From positions 1 through 64,000 of the forward strand of contig JAJYJS010000009.1 in the NCBI GenBank assembly GCA_021789215.1: 64,000 bases of DNA, read 5' to 3'. Below are positions 7,604 through 15,424 of the stretch, piece by piece; position 1 is the stretch's first letter, and every line of letters starts with the position of its first letter. A program made the position numbers and the translations under genes. Under the pieces are notes generated by a model, which saw only the letters and a program-made list of their open reading frames with translations, was not told where the DNA came from and did no database searches. This DNA comes from Nitrospirota bacterium. GTDB lineage: Bacteria; Nitrospirota; Thermodesulfovibrionia; Thermodesulfovibrionales; JdFR-88.

Positions 7604-10042
7604 ATGTTTGAGAAGTTTACCGAAAGAGGAAGAAAGATAATCATATACGCCAAGGAAGAGGCGGAAAAAAGACAGAATGATTATCTTGGGACCGAGCACC
7701 TGATACTGGCTCTCCTGAGAGAAGAGGATTCCCTTCCCGTTACCATTCTCAAGAAGATGGGTCTTTCAACAGAGGAACTGAAACTGGAAGTTGAAAGAAA
7801 CATTCCGGCGGGAACCAATGTGCTTACTTTCAGTGATGTCCCGTTCACTCCCAGGGCAAAAAAGGTCCTGGAACTGGCCGTGGAGGAGGCAAGGCTCCTG
7901 GGGCATAATTATATCGGCAGCGAGCACCTCCTGCTGGGCATAATCAGGGAAGACGAAGGCATAGCGGGCAAGATACTGCGCAACTTCGGCGCAAACCTGC
8001 TCGGGGCCAGGCAGCTCACGATAAATCTTTCGATGAAGGCATATACGCAGCCGAAGGAGAGGAAAAGCACTACACCCGCCCTGGATGAGTTCGGCAGGGA
8101 CCTCACCCAGATGGCCCGCGAGTCCAAGCTGGACCCTGTAGTGGGCAGGGAAGACGAGATAGAGCGCATAATGCAGATACTGGGCAGGCGCATAAAGAAC
8201 AACCCCGCGATTATAGGAGAGCCCGGCGTCGGGAAAACGGCCATAGTGGAAGGGCTCTCGCAGCAGATAATTGCCGGAGACGTCCCTGAGAACCTGCTTG
8301 GCAAGCGCATTGTGGGGCTGGACCTTGGCGCCCTCATAGCCGGGACCAAGTACAGGGGCCAGTTCGAGGAGAGGCTGAAAGTGGTGATGAAGGAGATAAT
8401 GCAGTCTGACAACATCATCCTCTTCATCGACGAGTTCCATACGATAATAGGCGCGGGGGCCGCGGAAGGCTCTGTGGACGCATCCAGCATGCTTAAACCC
8501 GCCCTTTCAAGGGGCGAGATCCAGTGCATAGGCGCCACTACCCCGAACGAATACAGAAAATACATCGAAAAAGACGGGGCGCTGGAAAGAAGGTTCCAGC
8601 CCGTCTACATAAACCCGCCCCAGGTAGAGGAGGCCGTCGGCATCCTGAAGGGGCTGAGGAGCCGCTACGAGTCTCACCACAAGGTGAAATACAATGACGA
8701 GGCAATCTCTCAGTCGGTGAAGCTCTCGGACAGGTATATAACCGACCGCTTCCTGCCCGACAAGGCCATTGACGTCATTGACGAGACCGGCGCGAGGCTG
8801 AGACTGAAACGGTACATCCCGCCCGCCGAACTCAAGGAGATCGAGGACGACCTGGCGCGGATAACAAAGGAAAAGAACCTCTACGTGAGGCTCCACGACC
8901 TTGAGAAGGCCGCCTCGCTGAGAAACGAGGAGGAGCGGCTCAAGAAGCTGTACGAACAGCTGAAGGCCCAGTGGAAGAGCAATCTGCAGAAAGAAATTCC
9001 CGTCGCAACCGAAGAGGATGTCGCCTACACGGTGGCCAAGATGACCGGCATCCCGCTCATAAAGATCGAGGAGAAGGAGTCCGAAAAGCTCCTGCGCATG
9101 GAGGACGAGCTGCATAAAAGGATCATCGCCCAGGACGAGGGCATAAAGGTCATCTCCAAGGCGATAAGGCGTTCAAGGGCAGGGCTCAAGAGCAGGCGCA
9201 AACCTATTGGCTCGTTCTTCTTTCTGGGGCCCACGGGCGTCGGGAAGACCGAGCTTGCTAAGGCGCTGGCGGAATTCCTTTTCAACGACGAAAACGCGCT
9301 TGTGAAGATAGACATGTCGGAGTACATGGAGAGGTTCAACGTCTCCAGGCTTACGGGAGCGCCTCCCGGCTACGTGGGCTACGAAGAAGGCGGGCAGCTT
9401 ACCGAGAAGATCAGGAAACGCCCCTACTCCGTCGTGCTCTTTGACGAGATCGAAAAGGCGCACCCGGACGTGTTCAACATACTCCTGCAGGTGCTGGACG
9501 AGGGCATTCTCACGGACAGCTTCGGCAGGAAGGTGGACTTCAAGAACACGGTCATAATCATGACCTCCAACCTGGGGGCGCGTTTCATCGACAAGGCGAC
9601 GCCGCTTGGTTTCCAGACGGTCTCTGCAACAGAGACATACCAGAAGATTAAAGACAGCGTGCTTGACGCCTTGAAAAAGACCTTTAATCCGGAGTTCCTG
9701 AACAGGGTGGACGAGACTGTGGTATTCCATCCGCTTGAGAAGGAGCACCTGTTCAGGATAATAGACCTGCTCGTCTCCGAGACGAACAAGCAGCTTGTGG
9801 AGCAGGAGCTTATGGTAGAGCTTACGCCTGAGGTCAAGGAATGGCTGGTCGAAAAATACTATCAGCCGACCTACGGCGCAAGGCCGATGAGGCGTGCGGT
9901 GCAGAAAGAGATTGAGGACCCCCTCTCGGAGGAGATACTCAAAGGGAAGTTCAAGGAGGGCACAAAGATAAAGGTTGTGCTCGAAGGCAACGCTCCGGCC
10001 TTTGTGCCTGCTGAAGAAGACGTACTTAGCAGCGTCAACTAG
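7604..10042 (+). CDS. clpC: AAA+ unfoldase ClpC
   Basis: ClpC unfolds proteins and feeds them to ClpP. The 812-residue chain has the two-repeat Clp-N domain (1 to about 145), a first ATPase module with Walker A GEPGVGKT (205-212), a coiled middle domain with a UVR-like segment near 430-460 that marks ClpC rather than ClpA or ClpB, and a second module with GPTGVGKT near 542-549. A tripeptide LGF in the second module sits where ClpC proteins carry the VGF loop that docks ClpP, so a protease partner is expected. ClpP and adaptor genes are not in the window. A promoter and ribosome-binding site precede it. Confidence 0.95.
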   Translation: MFEKFTERGRKIIIYAKEEAEKRQNDYLGTEHLILALLREEDSLPVTILKKMGLSTEELKLEVERNIPAGTNVLTFSDVPFTPRAKKVLELAVEEARLLGHNYIGSEHLLLGIIREDEGIAGKILRNFGANLLGARQLTINLSMKAYTQPKERKSTTPALDEFGRDLTQMARESKLDPVVGREDEIERIMQILGRRIKNNPAIIGEPGVGKTAIVEGLSQQIIAGDVPENLLGKRIVGLDLGALIAGTKYRGQFEERLKVVMKEIMQSDNIILFIDEFHTIIGAGAAEGSVDASSMLKPALSRGEIQCIGATTPNEYRKYIEKDGALERRFQPVYINPPQVEEAVGILKGLRSRYESHHKVKYNDEAISQSVKLSDRYITDRFLPDKAIDVIDETGARLRLKRYIPPAELKEIEDDLARITKEKNLYVRLHDLEKAASLRNEEERLKKLYEQLKAQWKSNLQKEIPVATEEDVAYTVAKMTGIPLIKIEEKESEKLLRMEDELHKRIIAQDEGIKVISKAIRRSRAGLKSRRKPIGSFFFLGPTGVGKTELAKALAEFLFNDENALVKIDMSEYMERFNVSRLTGAPPGYVGYEEGGQLTEKIRKRPYSVVLFDEIEKAHPDVFNILLQVLDEGILTDSFGRKVDFKNTVIIMTSNLGARFIDKATPLGFQTVSATETYQKIKDSVLDALKKTFNPEFLNRVDETVVFHPLEKEHLFRIIDLLVSETNKQLVEQELMVELTPEVKEWLVEKYYQPTYGARPMRRAVQKEIEDPLSEEILKGKFKEGTKIKVVLEGNAPAFVPAEEDVLSSVN

Positions 10043-10047
10043 AACGA

Positions 10048-10572
10048 ATGCGGGAAACAGCGCTGAAGGCAAAAAAAGTGCTTCCGGTGCTGTTTCTCGT
10101 TTTTTTGTTTTCATGCAGCAAAAGCGGCACCACGCAGACGGCCACCCCGGGCAAACCCGCCCCAAATATAAGCGTGGTAGACTTCCAGGGAAAGCCTCTC
10201 ACGCTGCCGGCCCTGAGGGGAAATATTGTCCTTGTCAATTTCTGGGCCACATGGTGCGGCTCCTGCCAGCTTGAGAAACCGACACTCAATGCCTTTTATA
10301 AAAAGGTCTCAGGGCTGCCCGATTTCAGACTTGTGACCGTCCTTTACAACGACACGCCCGAAAACGCCAAACAATACATCGCACAGCACGGTTATACAAT
10401 ACCGGTGTTTTCTGACCCCGGCGGAAAGACGTTTGCCGCCTACGGCTGCACCGGCGTGCCGGAAAGCTATCTCATAGACAAAAAAGGCATACTGCGGGAC
10501 AAGATCATCGGCCCCATAAACTGGGACTCCCCCGACGTGGTCTCCTACATAGAAAAGCTCGCAAAAGAATAA
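10048..10572 (+). CDS. TlpA/ResA-like thioredoxin lipoprotein
   Basis: The 174-residue precursor has a basic start, hydrophobic core and lipobox (LFSC, Cys near residue 23), so it should be a lipoprotein. The thioredoxin fold follows, with redox motif WCGSC in FWATWCGSC and the cis-proline segment GVPESYLID. Family members reduce disulfides of apocytochromes or other envelope proteins; the specific substrate is not shown here. It begins five bases after the clpC stop, probably in the same transcript. A GTG at 10078 with a GAAGG site is an alternative start but would lose the basic n-region. Confidence 0.8.
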   Translation: MRETALKAKKVLPVLFLVFLFSCSKSGTTQTATPGKPAPNISVVDFQGKPLTLPALRGNIVLVNFWATWCGSCQLEKPTLNAFYKKVSGLPDFRLVTVLYNDTPENAKQYIAQHGYTIPVFSDPGGKTFAAYGCTGVPESYLIDKKGILRDKIIGPINWDSPDVVSYIEKLAKE

Positions 10573-11144
10573 TGGGCGTACCCAGAAAAGCCGTGCAGAA
10601 GGCAATGCTGCTGGTCGGCGCGCTCTATTGCGACGCGGCATATCTTGAAAAGGCGGAAAAGGCGCTTGCTTCCGAGTTCGGAAAAATATTTTATGAAACC
10701 GGCCCCGGGGACTGGCATTCGGAGTATTACCGGGACGAGCTTGGCTGGCCCATCAAGCGAGTTTTTCTCTTTTTCGACATCCTGATTGACCCCGGCCTGC
10801 TTGCGGACATAAAACTGCTGACCAACAGGCTTGAGGCGGATTTTTTTTCCGGACCGGGCTCAAGGCGGATGATAAACCTCGACCCAGGCTACATTACACC
10901 CGCAAAGCTGGTCCTTGCGAGCACAAAGGACTATTCCCACAGGGTTTACCTGGGCAAAGGCATTTTCGCCGAGGTCACACTTATGTACTCGGCGCGGAAA
11001 AAGACCTTCGTGCCGCACACCTACACTTACAGAGACTTCAAGGACGCCGCAAATGTGCTGGCGTTCAATGAAATGAGACAGGCCCTTATGGAAAGGCTCG
11101 GACTTTCAGGAAAAGGGAAAAGAGAGGTCAGGCATGTTTCGTAA
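10572..11144 (+). CDS. DUF4416 family protein
   Basis: This 190-residue protein belongs to DUF4416, recognisable by the opening LVGALYCD, the central RVFLFFDILIDP and NLDPGYITPAKLVLASTKD. It has no signal peptide or membrane helix. Function is unknown; the family occurs mainly in Nitrospirota, Desulfobacterota and related anaerobes. Its ATG overlaps the TlpA-like stop (TAATG), so the two are coupled. Its last 17 bases overlap the end of proB on the opposite strand. Confidence 0.8.
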   Translation: MGVPRKAVQKAMLLVGALYCDAAYLEKAEKALASEFGKIFYETGPGDWHSEYYRDELGWPIKRVFLFFDILIDPGLLADIKLLTNRLEADFFSGPGSRRMINLDPGYITPAKLVLASTKDYSHRVYLGKGIFAEVTLMYSARKKTFVPHTYTYRDFKDAANVLAFNEMRQALMERLGLSGKGKREVRHVS

Positions 11145-12228
11145 GCACGAGGTTGTCCCTGTGGATGACCTCATCGGAGTACCGGTAGCCAAGGATAACC
11201 TCTATCTCGGACGTCTTTCTCCCCCTGATCTTTTCAATCTCCCACGCGGAGTAATTGGAAAGACCCTTGGCAATCCTCTCCCCTTCCGGGGAGATGCAGT
11301 AGACCGGGTCTCCCTTGTCGAAACTGCCCTCCACTGAGACAATCCCCGAAGGCAAAAGGCTTTTTCCCTTTGAGAGCAGGGCCTCTTTTGCCCCCTCGTC
11401 TATTATGAGCCTGCCCTTGGCCTTGAGCCCGTATGCTATCCATCCCTTTCTGGCGGAAAGCCTCCCGTTGCCGGGGCGGAATTCGGTGCCGCAGGCGCGG
11501 CCTTCGAGGATCTCGATTAACAGGTTATGTTTCCTGCCGTTTATTATGTTTACGGTTATCCCGGCGCCCATGGCCTTTTTGGCCGCAAGGATTTTTGAGT
11601 ACATGCCGCCCGTGCCGACAGCGCTTCCCGCGCCTCCGGCCAGTTTTTCCATCTGAGGGGTTATTTCGGTCACAAGGGGTATTATCCGCGCGTCCGGGTC
11701 CTGCTTGGGGTCAGCCGGATAGAGTCCGTCCACGTCCGAAAGTATCACAAGCCTGTCGGCCTCCACCAATGAGGCGACAAGCGCGGCAAGATGGTCGTTG
11801 TCGCCGAACTTTATCTCCTCCACCGAGACGGTATCGTTCTCGTTTATGACCGGGATTACGCCAAGCCCCAGAAGCGTAATGATGGTGTTCCTGGAATTGA
11901 TGTACCTCGCCCTGTCCGTAAAAACATCCCTCGTGAGGAGTATCTGGGCGACCTTTTTGCCGGTCTCGCCAAACACCTTCTCGTACGCCCACATGAGGGC
12001 GGACTGACCTACCGCCGCAACCGCCTGCTTGAGCTGGATGTCAGAGGGTTTTTTCTTCAGGCCAAGCTTGCCAATGCCCGCGGCAACGGCGCCGGAAGAG
12101 ACAAGGACGGCTTCGTGCCCGGCCGCGGAAATCCTGGCGATATCGGAAGCTATCGACCTCATCCTGTTTTCATCCAGGACACCCTTGGGGGCCAATATGT
12201 TCGAGCCTATCTTGATTACAAGCCTCAT
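11128..12228 (-). CDS. proB: Glutamate 5-kinase
   Basis: ProB phosphorylates glutamate, the first step of proline synthesis. The 366-residue product has the amino-acid-kinase domain (1 to about 260: KIGSNIL at the start, SSGAVAAG, NENDTVSVEEIKFGDND, GTGGMYSKI) and a C-terminal PUA domain (about 275-360), the usual long form. Its ATG overlaps the obg stop (ATGA). proA is not adjacent. The 3' end overlaps DUF4416 convergently, leaving no room for a separate terminator. Confidence 0.94.
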   Translation of the reverse strand: MRLVIKIGSNILAPKGVLDENRMRSIASDIARISAAGHEAVLVSSGAVAAGIGKLGLKKKPSDIQLKQAVAAVGQSALMWAYEKVFGETGKKVAQILLTRDVFTDRARYINSRNTIITLLGLGVIPVINENDTVSVEEIKFGDNDHLAALVASLVEADRLVILSDVDGLYPADPKQDPDARIIPLVTEITPQMEKLAGGAGSAVGTGGMYSKILAAKKAMGAGITVNIINGRKHNLLIEILEGRACGTEFRPGNGRLSARKGWIAYGLKAKGRLIIDEGAKEALLSKGKSLLPSGIVSVEGSFDKGDPVYCISPEGERIAKGLSNYSAWEIEKIRGRKTSEIEVILGYRYSDEVIHRDNLVLTKHA

Positions 12229-13229
12229 CCCTTGTGTCCTTCCGTCTTTTTTGCCAGATAAAGCAAAAGCCTGTCCGTACCCTCTTTTCTTACGGCAGAT
12301 ACGGCAAAAAAGTCAATACCGTTCTTGCGGCAGTGGGCCTTGAGCTTTTCCAGCTTGTCCTTGTCCGCCGAGTCTGTCTTGGTTGCGGCAACGGCCTGGG
12401 GCTTTTCCATAAGCTCCGGGCTGTAGAGCAAAAGCTCCCTGTTTATCTTCAGGAAGTCCTCAACCGGGTCTCCGGGTGAGTTTACCGACACATCGACCAG
12501 ATGGAGCAGAATCTTTGTCCTTTCCACATGCCTAAGAAACTGGAAGCCCAGGCCCACCCCCTTGTGGGCGCCCTCGATAAGGCCCGGGATATCGGCTACG
12601 ACAAAACTCCTCAAGTCGGAGTATTTTACCACTCCCAGTACGGGTTCCAGCGTGGTGAACGGATAATCCGCCACCTTGGGCTTTGCCGAGGAGATGACGG
12701 ATATGAGAGTGGACTTGCCCGCGTTCGGGAGCCCTATGAGCCCCACGTCCGCAAGGAGCTTCAGTTCCACTACTATGTCCTTTTCCTCTCCCGGCTCGCC
12801 TGGCTGTGCGAACCTGGGTACCTGCCTGGTGGCTGTAGCGAAATGGGAATTGCCGAGCCCTCCCCTGCCTCCGCGCGCGGCCACGCACTCCTTGCCGGGA
12901 GCATCCAGGTCGGCCAGCGTCTCCTCTGTCTGAGCGTCGGTCAGGACGGTGCCCACCGGGACACGGACAACGAGGTCTTTTCCGTCCCTGCCGTGCATCT
13001 TTTTCTTCATCCCGTTCTGGCCCCTTTCAGCCGTATAATGGCGCTGGTATCTCAAGTCCAGAAGGGTCGCAAGCTCCGGGTCCGCCCGGAAAATAACGTG
13101 CGCTCCCCTGCCGCCGTCGCCTCCGTCCGGGCCGCCCCTGGGCACATATTTCTCCCTGCGGAAGCTGACCATGCCGCTGCCGCCGTCACCGGATTTTATA
13201 TGCACCTTTACGTAGTCGATGAATTTCAT
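12225..13229 (-). CDS. obg: Obg-family GTPase, ribosome assembly
   Basis: Obg/CgtA is an essential GTPase acting on 50S assembly and stress signalling. The 334-residue protein has the Gly-rich Obg fold (1 to about 158) and a GTPase domain with G1 GLPNAGKST, switch segment YPFTTLEP and G3 DIPGLIEGA. The G4 position reads TKTD where NKxD is usual, a conservative change seen in some Obg proteins. There is no extra C-terminal domain. It lies in the classical order rplU-rpmA-obg-proB. Confidence 0.94.
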   Translation of the reverse strand: MKFIDYVKVHIKSGDGGSGMVSFRREKYVPRGGPDGGDGGRGAHVIFRADPELATLLDLRYQRHYTAERGQNGMKKKMHGRDGKDLVVRVPVGTVLTDAQTEETLADLDAPGKECVAARGGRGGLGNSHFATATRQVPRFAQPGEPGEEKDIVVELKLLADVGLIGLPNAGKSTLISVISSAKPKVADYPFTTLEPVLGVVKYSDLRSFVVADIPGLIEGAHKGVGLGFQFLRHVERTKILLHLVDVSVNSPGDPVEDFLKINRELLLYSPELMEKPQAVAATKTDSADKDKLEKLKAHCRKNGIDFFAVSAVRKEGTDRLLLYLAKKTEGHKG

Positions 13230-13295
13230 TTATCAGGAAAATAAAAAGGCGGTCTCAACGACCGCCCCTGTTATATGTTATATGAGATTTGTTTT

Positions 13296-13559
13296 TCAGC
13301 TTGCCTGAGCGGGAACGACGTTGACTTCAAGCCTTGTGCGGTCCTTGCGCCCGAAAGTCAGTATGCCGTCTATCTTGGCGAAGATAGTATGATCCCTGCC
13401 CATCCCGACGTTGTCCCCAGGGTGGTATTTTGTCCCCCTCTGCCTGACAAGGATGTTGCCTGCCTTCACGAACTGCCCGCCAGCCCTCTTCAAGCCGAGC
13501 CGCTTGGATTCGCTTTCCCTGCCGTTTCTGGTGCTTCCGACTCCCTTTTTATGTGCCAT
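13296..13559 (-). CDS. rpmA: 50S ribosomal protein L27
   Basis: L27 reaches toward the peptidyl-transferase centre. The 87-residue sequence starts [10 protein letters not shown] and has the family core [11 protein letters not shown] and [11 protein letters not shown]. It begins directly with MAHKK, without the cleavable extension of Firmicutes. It is six bases downstream of rplU, in the same transcript. Confidence 0.96.
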   Translation of the reverse strand: MAHKKGVGSTRNGRESESKRLGLKRAGGQFVKAGNILVRQRGTKYHPGDNVGMGRDHTIFAKIDGILTFGRKDRTRLEVNVVPAQAS

Positions 13560-13565
13560 GGCCCT

Positions 13566-13883
13566 TTATCCTCCGATCTTTATCTCTTTGATCCTGACCT
13601 CAGTGAATGGCTGCCTGTGGCCCCTCAACTTCCTGTGCCCTTTTCTGGCCTTCTGCTTGAAGACGAGCACCTTGTCCGCCTTGCCCTCCGAGACTACCTC
13701 GGCCGTTACCGAAGCCTGCGGCACGAACGGATTGCCCACAACGGGGCCGTCTTCCTTTGCCACCACGAGCACCTTGTCGAACACCACCTCGCTGCCGGAG
13801 TCAAGGTCAAGCTTCTCGACCGCGACCTTTTCGCCCGAGGCAACCCTGTACTGCTTTCCACCCGTCTCTATTATTGCATACAT
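13566..13883 (-). CDS. rplU: 50S ribosomal protein L21
   Basis: The 105-residue protein matches L21 (start MYAIIETGGKQYRV, C-terminal GHRQPFTEVRIKEI). The frame is open upstream to 13982, but the ATG at 13883 was chosen: a GGGAGG site lies 10 bases before it, while the next ATG upstream is almost on top of that site, and L21 proteins begin with MYAII. First gene of the rplU-rpmA-obg-proB operon. Confidence 0.96.
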   Translation of the reverse strand: MYAIIETGGKQYRVASGEKVAVEKLDLDSGSEVVFDKVLVVAKEDGPVVGNPFVPQASVTAEVVSEGKADKVLVFKQKARKGHRKLRGHRQPFTEVRIKEIKIGG

Positions 13884-13953
13884 AAATTTCATACCTCCCA
13901 AAACCAGTATAGAAGATTCTCTGCGAAAAAACCGCGTGTTCCACTTCTGCAAC

Positions 13954-13970
13954 CAGCCCCGGAGGGGCTG
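13954..13970 (-). promoter_or_regulatory. Hairpin in the rplU leader
   Basis: A perfect 7-bp stem with a three-base loop (CAGCCCC, GGA, GGGGCTG) lies about 70 bases upstream of the L21 start. Structured leaders before rplU exist in other bacteria. Similarity to the known L21 leader family was not established, so this is only a candidate regulatory RNA element. Confidence 0.35.
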
Positions 13971-14014
13971 TAAAACGCCCAACTATTCATTTAACTAAAT
14001 TTTACACCAGAATG

Positions 14015-14452
14015 TCAATACTTTTCAGTGGGTTCTGCCGGATTTCCCCCATCCAGGAGCCTTGCCACAATCAACCCTATCTCGTCCCGCGCCCTGCGGA
14101 ACTCCTTCAGAACGGTTTCCGGGTCACCCGGCGTACCGGCCGGGTCCTTCACGGAAATATGGACAACTCTCCTTTCCGCGGGAACCGCCGGACAGGACTG
14201 CCTGGCGTTGTCGCACAGGGTAACGACCATGTCCATCTCTTCAAGGGGGATATCCTCGATGGTCTTGGACCACTGGGAGGCTATGTCTATCCCTATCTCT
14301 TTCATGACGGCAACGGCGTTGGCGTTAACTCCCGCGGCGATTACCCCGGCGCTGAACGCCTTCACGTGGCCGCGGCCCATGAGGGCGGCGAAACCCTCCG
14401 CCATCTGGCTCCTGCACGAGTTCCCCGTGCAAAGGAAGGCTATCTTTTTCAT
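14015..14452 (-). CDS. Arsenate reductase / LMW protein-tyrosine-phosphatase family
   Basis: This 145-residue protein has the phosphatase loop CTGNSCRS at its N-terminus, the general-acid motif KDPAG near residues 100-105, and two further cysteines (TLCDNARQSC) spaced as the redox pair of thioredoxin-coupled ArsC. That pattern favours an arsenate reductase over a plain tyrosine phosphatase. No other ars gene is nearby, so the physiological role is uncertain. The ATG at 14452 was chosen over a TTG two codons upstream; an extended -10 (TGCTATAAT) lies only five bases before it. Confidence 0.8.
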   Translation of the reverse strand: MKKIAFLCTGNSCRSQMAEGFAALMGRGHVKAFSAGVIAAGVNANAVAVMKEIGIDIASQWSKTIEDIPLEEMDMVVTLCDNARQSCPAVPAERRVVHISVKDPAGTPGDPETVLKEFRRARDEIGLIVARLLDGGNPAEPTEKY

Positions 14453-14474
14453 TATCAATTATAGCAATAATTGA

Positions 14475-14504
14475 TTGACAAAAACACCCTTTAGCGGGTA
14501 ATTT
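14475..14504 (+). promoter_or_regulatory. Promoter of the tRNA-Lys/tRNA-Glu unit
   Basis: A perfect TTGACA (14475-14480) is followed after 18 bp by TAATTT (14499-14504), placing the start of transcription a few bases before the tRNA-Lys 5' end. No GC-rich stringent discriminator is evident. Confidence 0.6.
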
Positions 14505-14515
14505 ATATATTTACA

Positions 14516-14588
14516 GGGCCGCTAGCTCAGTTGGTAGAGCAACGCCCTTTTAAGGCGTGGGTCGAAGGTTCGAATCCTTCGCGGCTCA
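14516..14588 (+). tRNA. tRNA-Lys (TTT)
   Basis: The 73-base sequence folds into a standard cloverleaf: acceptor GGGCCGC pairs with GCGGCTC, the D-arm contains AGCTCAGTTGGTAGAGC, the anticodon stem ACGCC/GGCGT encloses CTTTTAA with anticodon TTT (14549-14551), and the T-arm contains GGTTCGAATCC. The discriminator is A. The 3' CCA is not encoded and must be added enzymatically. tRNA-Glu begins after a single spacer base. Confidence 0.97.
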
Positions 14589-14589
14589 T

Positions 14590-14667
14590 GTCCCCATCGT
14601 CTAGCCCGGCCTAGGACATCGCCCTTTCAAGGCGGTAACACGGGTTCGAATCCCGTTGGGGACGCCA
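14590..14667 (+). tRNA. tRNA-Glu (TTC)
   Basis: Acceptor GTCCCCA pairs with TGGGGAC, the anticodon loop CTTTCAA gives anticodon TTC, and the T-arm reads GGGTTCGAATCCC. Discriminator G is followed by an encoded CCA (14665-14667), unlike the neighbouring tRNA-Lys. Both tRNAs share the upstream promoter and the terminator directly downstream. Confidence 0.97.
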
Positions 14668-14675
14668 AGGAAATC

Positions 14676-14706
14676 AAGGGGCTACAGCATGTAGCCCCTT
14701 TTTATT
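14676..14706 (+). terminator. Rho-independent terminator of the tRNA unit
   Basis: An 11-bp perfect stem (AAGGGGCTACA at 14676-14686, TGTAGCCCCTT at 14690-14700) with a three-base loop ends in a T-rich tract. It is the strongest intrinsic terminator seen in the window. The following stretch to 14836 holds no gene that can be supported. Confidence 0.92.
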
Positions 14707-14836
14707 TCCCTCGCTGTGCCCCTTTTTGCGCCCCCATTCCGAGGTCTCAATTGCCCGCCTCAAACCATCAACTGCTGTCAATGAAGAGATTCCGGTCCAG
14801 GACATTCAAAGTGGAAAAGCAACGCGAGCATTTGCC

Positions 14837-15424
14837 TTATAAGGGCCGTATGCCGAATTTTTTCAATGTCATGAGTAACGCGCTCAACGGAAGGCCGACC
14901 ACGTTAAAGAAATCCCCTTCTATCTTCCTCACAAGGGCTGCGCCAAGCCCCTGTATGGCGTATGCTCCGGCCTTGCCGACTGGCTCGCCCGTCTTTACAT
15001 AGGAATCCATCTCGTCTTCCCCCAGCCGCCTGAAATAGACCTTCGTTTCGGAAGATCCGGATATCCGCCTGCCGTTTGAAGAATCCATCACGGTATAGCC
15101 TGTAATAACAAGGTGCGGTCTTCCGCTTAATGCCTTGAGCATCGCCCTGGCCTCCGTCTGGTTATGCGCCTTGCCGAGATACCGGCCATTAATGATTATG
15201 AAAGTGTCCGCCGCGATTATTATCGCATCTTTTTCTTTTGCCGCAACGGCGGCCGCTTTCTGTCTCGAAAGGAGACGGGCAAGCCTTCGGGGCGGCATGC
15301 CGGCGTGCATCTCCTCCTCGATTCCGCTCTCCTTAACTAAAAACTCAAGCCCCGTCAGGCTCAATATTTCTCTTCTTCTTTCAGAGGCGGATGCAAGTAT
15401 TATTTTTTTACTTTTTTTATGCAT
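14837..15424 (-). CDS. maf: Maf-family nucleotide pyrophosphatase
   Basis: Maf proteins hydrolyse non-canonical or pyrimidine nucleoside triphosphates and are linked to septum control. The 195-residue product shows the family opening LASASERRREIL, the catalytic region IIAADTFIIING with LGKA, and C-terminal GKAGAYAIQGLGA. The ATG at 15424 was chosen: the sequence then begins MHKKSKK directly before the motif and overlaps the upstream flavoprotein stop by eight bases. The usual LGKP motif reads LGKA here. Confidence 0.9.
   Translation of the reverse strand: MHKKSKKIILASASERRREILSLTGLEFLVKESGIEEEMHAGMPPRRLARLLSRQKAAAVAAKEKDAIIIAADTFIIINGRYLGKAHNQTEARAMLKALSGRPHLVITGYTVMDSSNGRRISGSSETKVYFRRLGEDEMDSYVKTGEPVGKAGAYAIQGLGAALVRKIEGDFFNVVGLPLSALLMTLKKFGIRPL

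Noticed and set aside
9173-10165. Long open frame opposite clpC
   Set aside because: It runs across clpC and into the next gene and has no coding features; ClpC motifs on the plus strand are complete.
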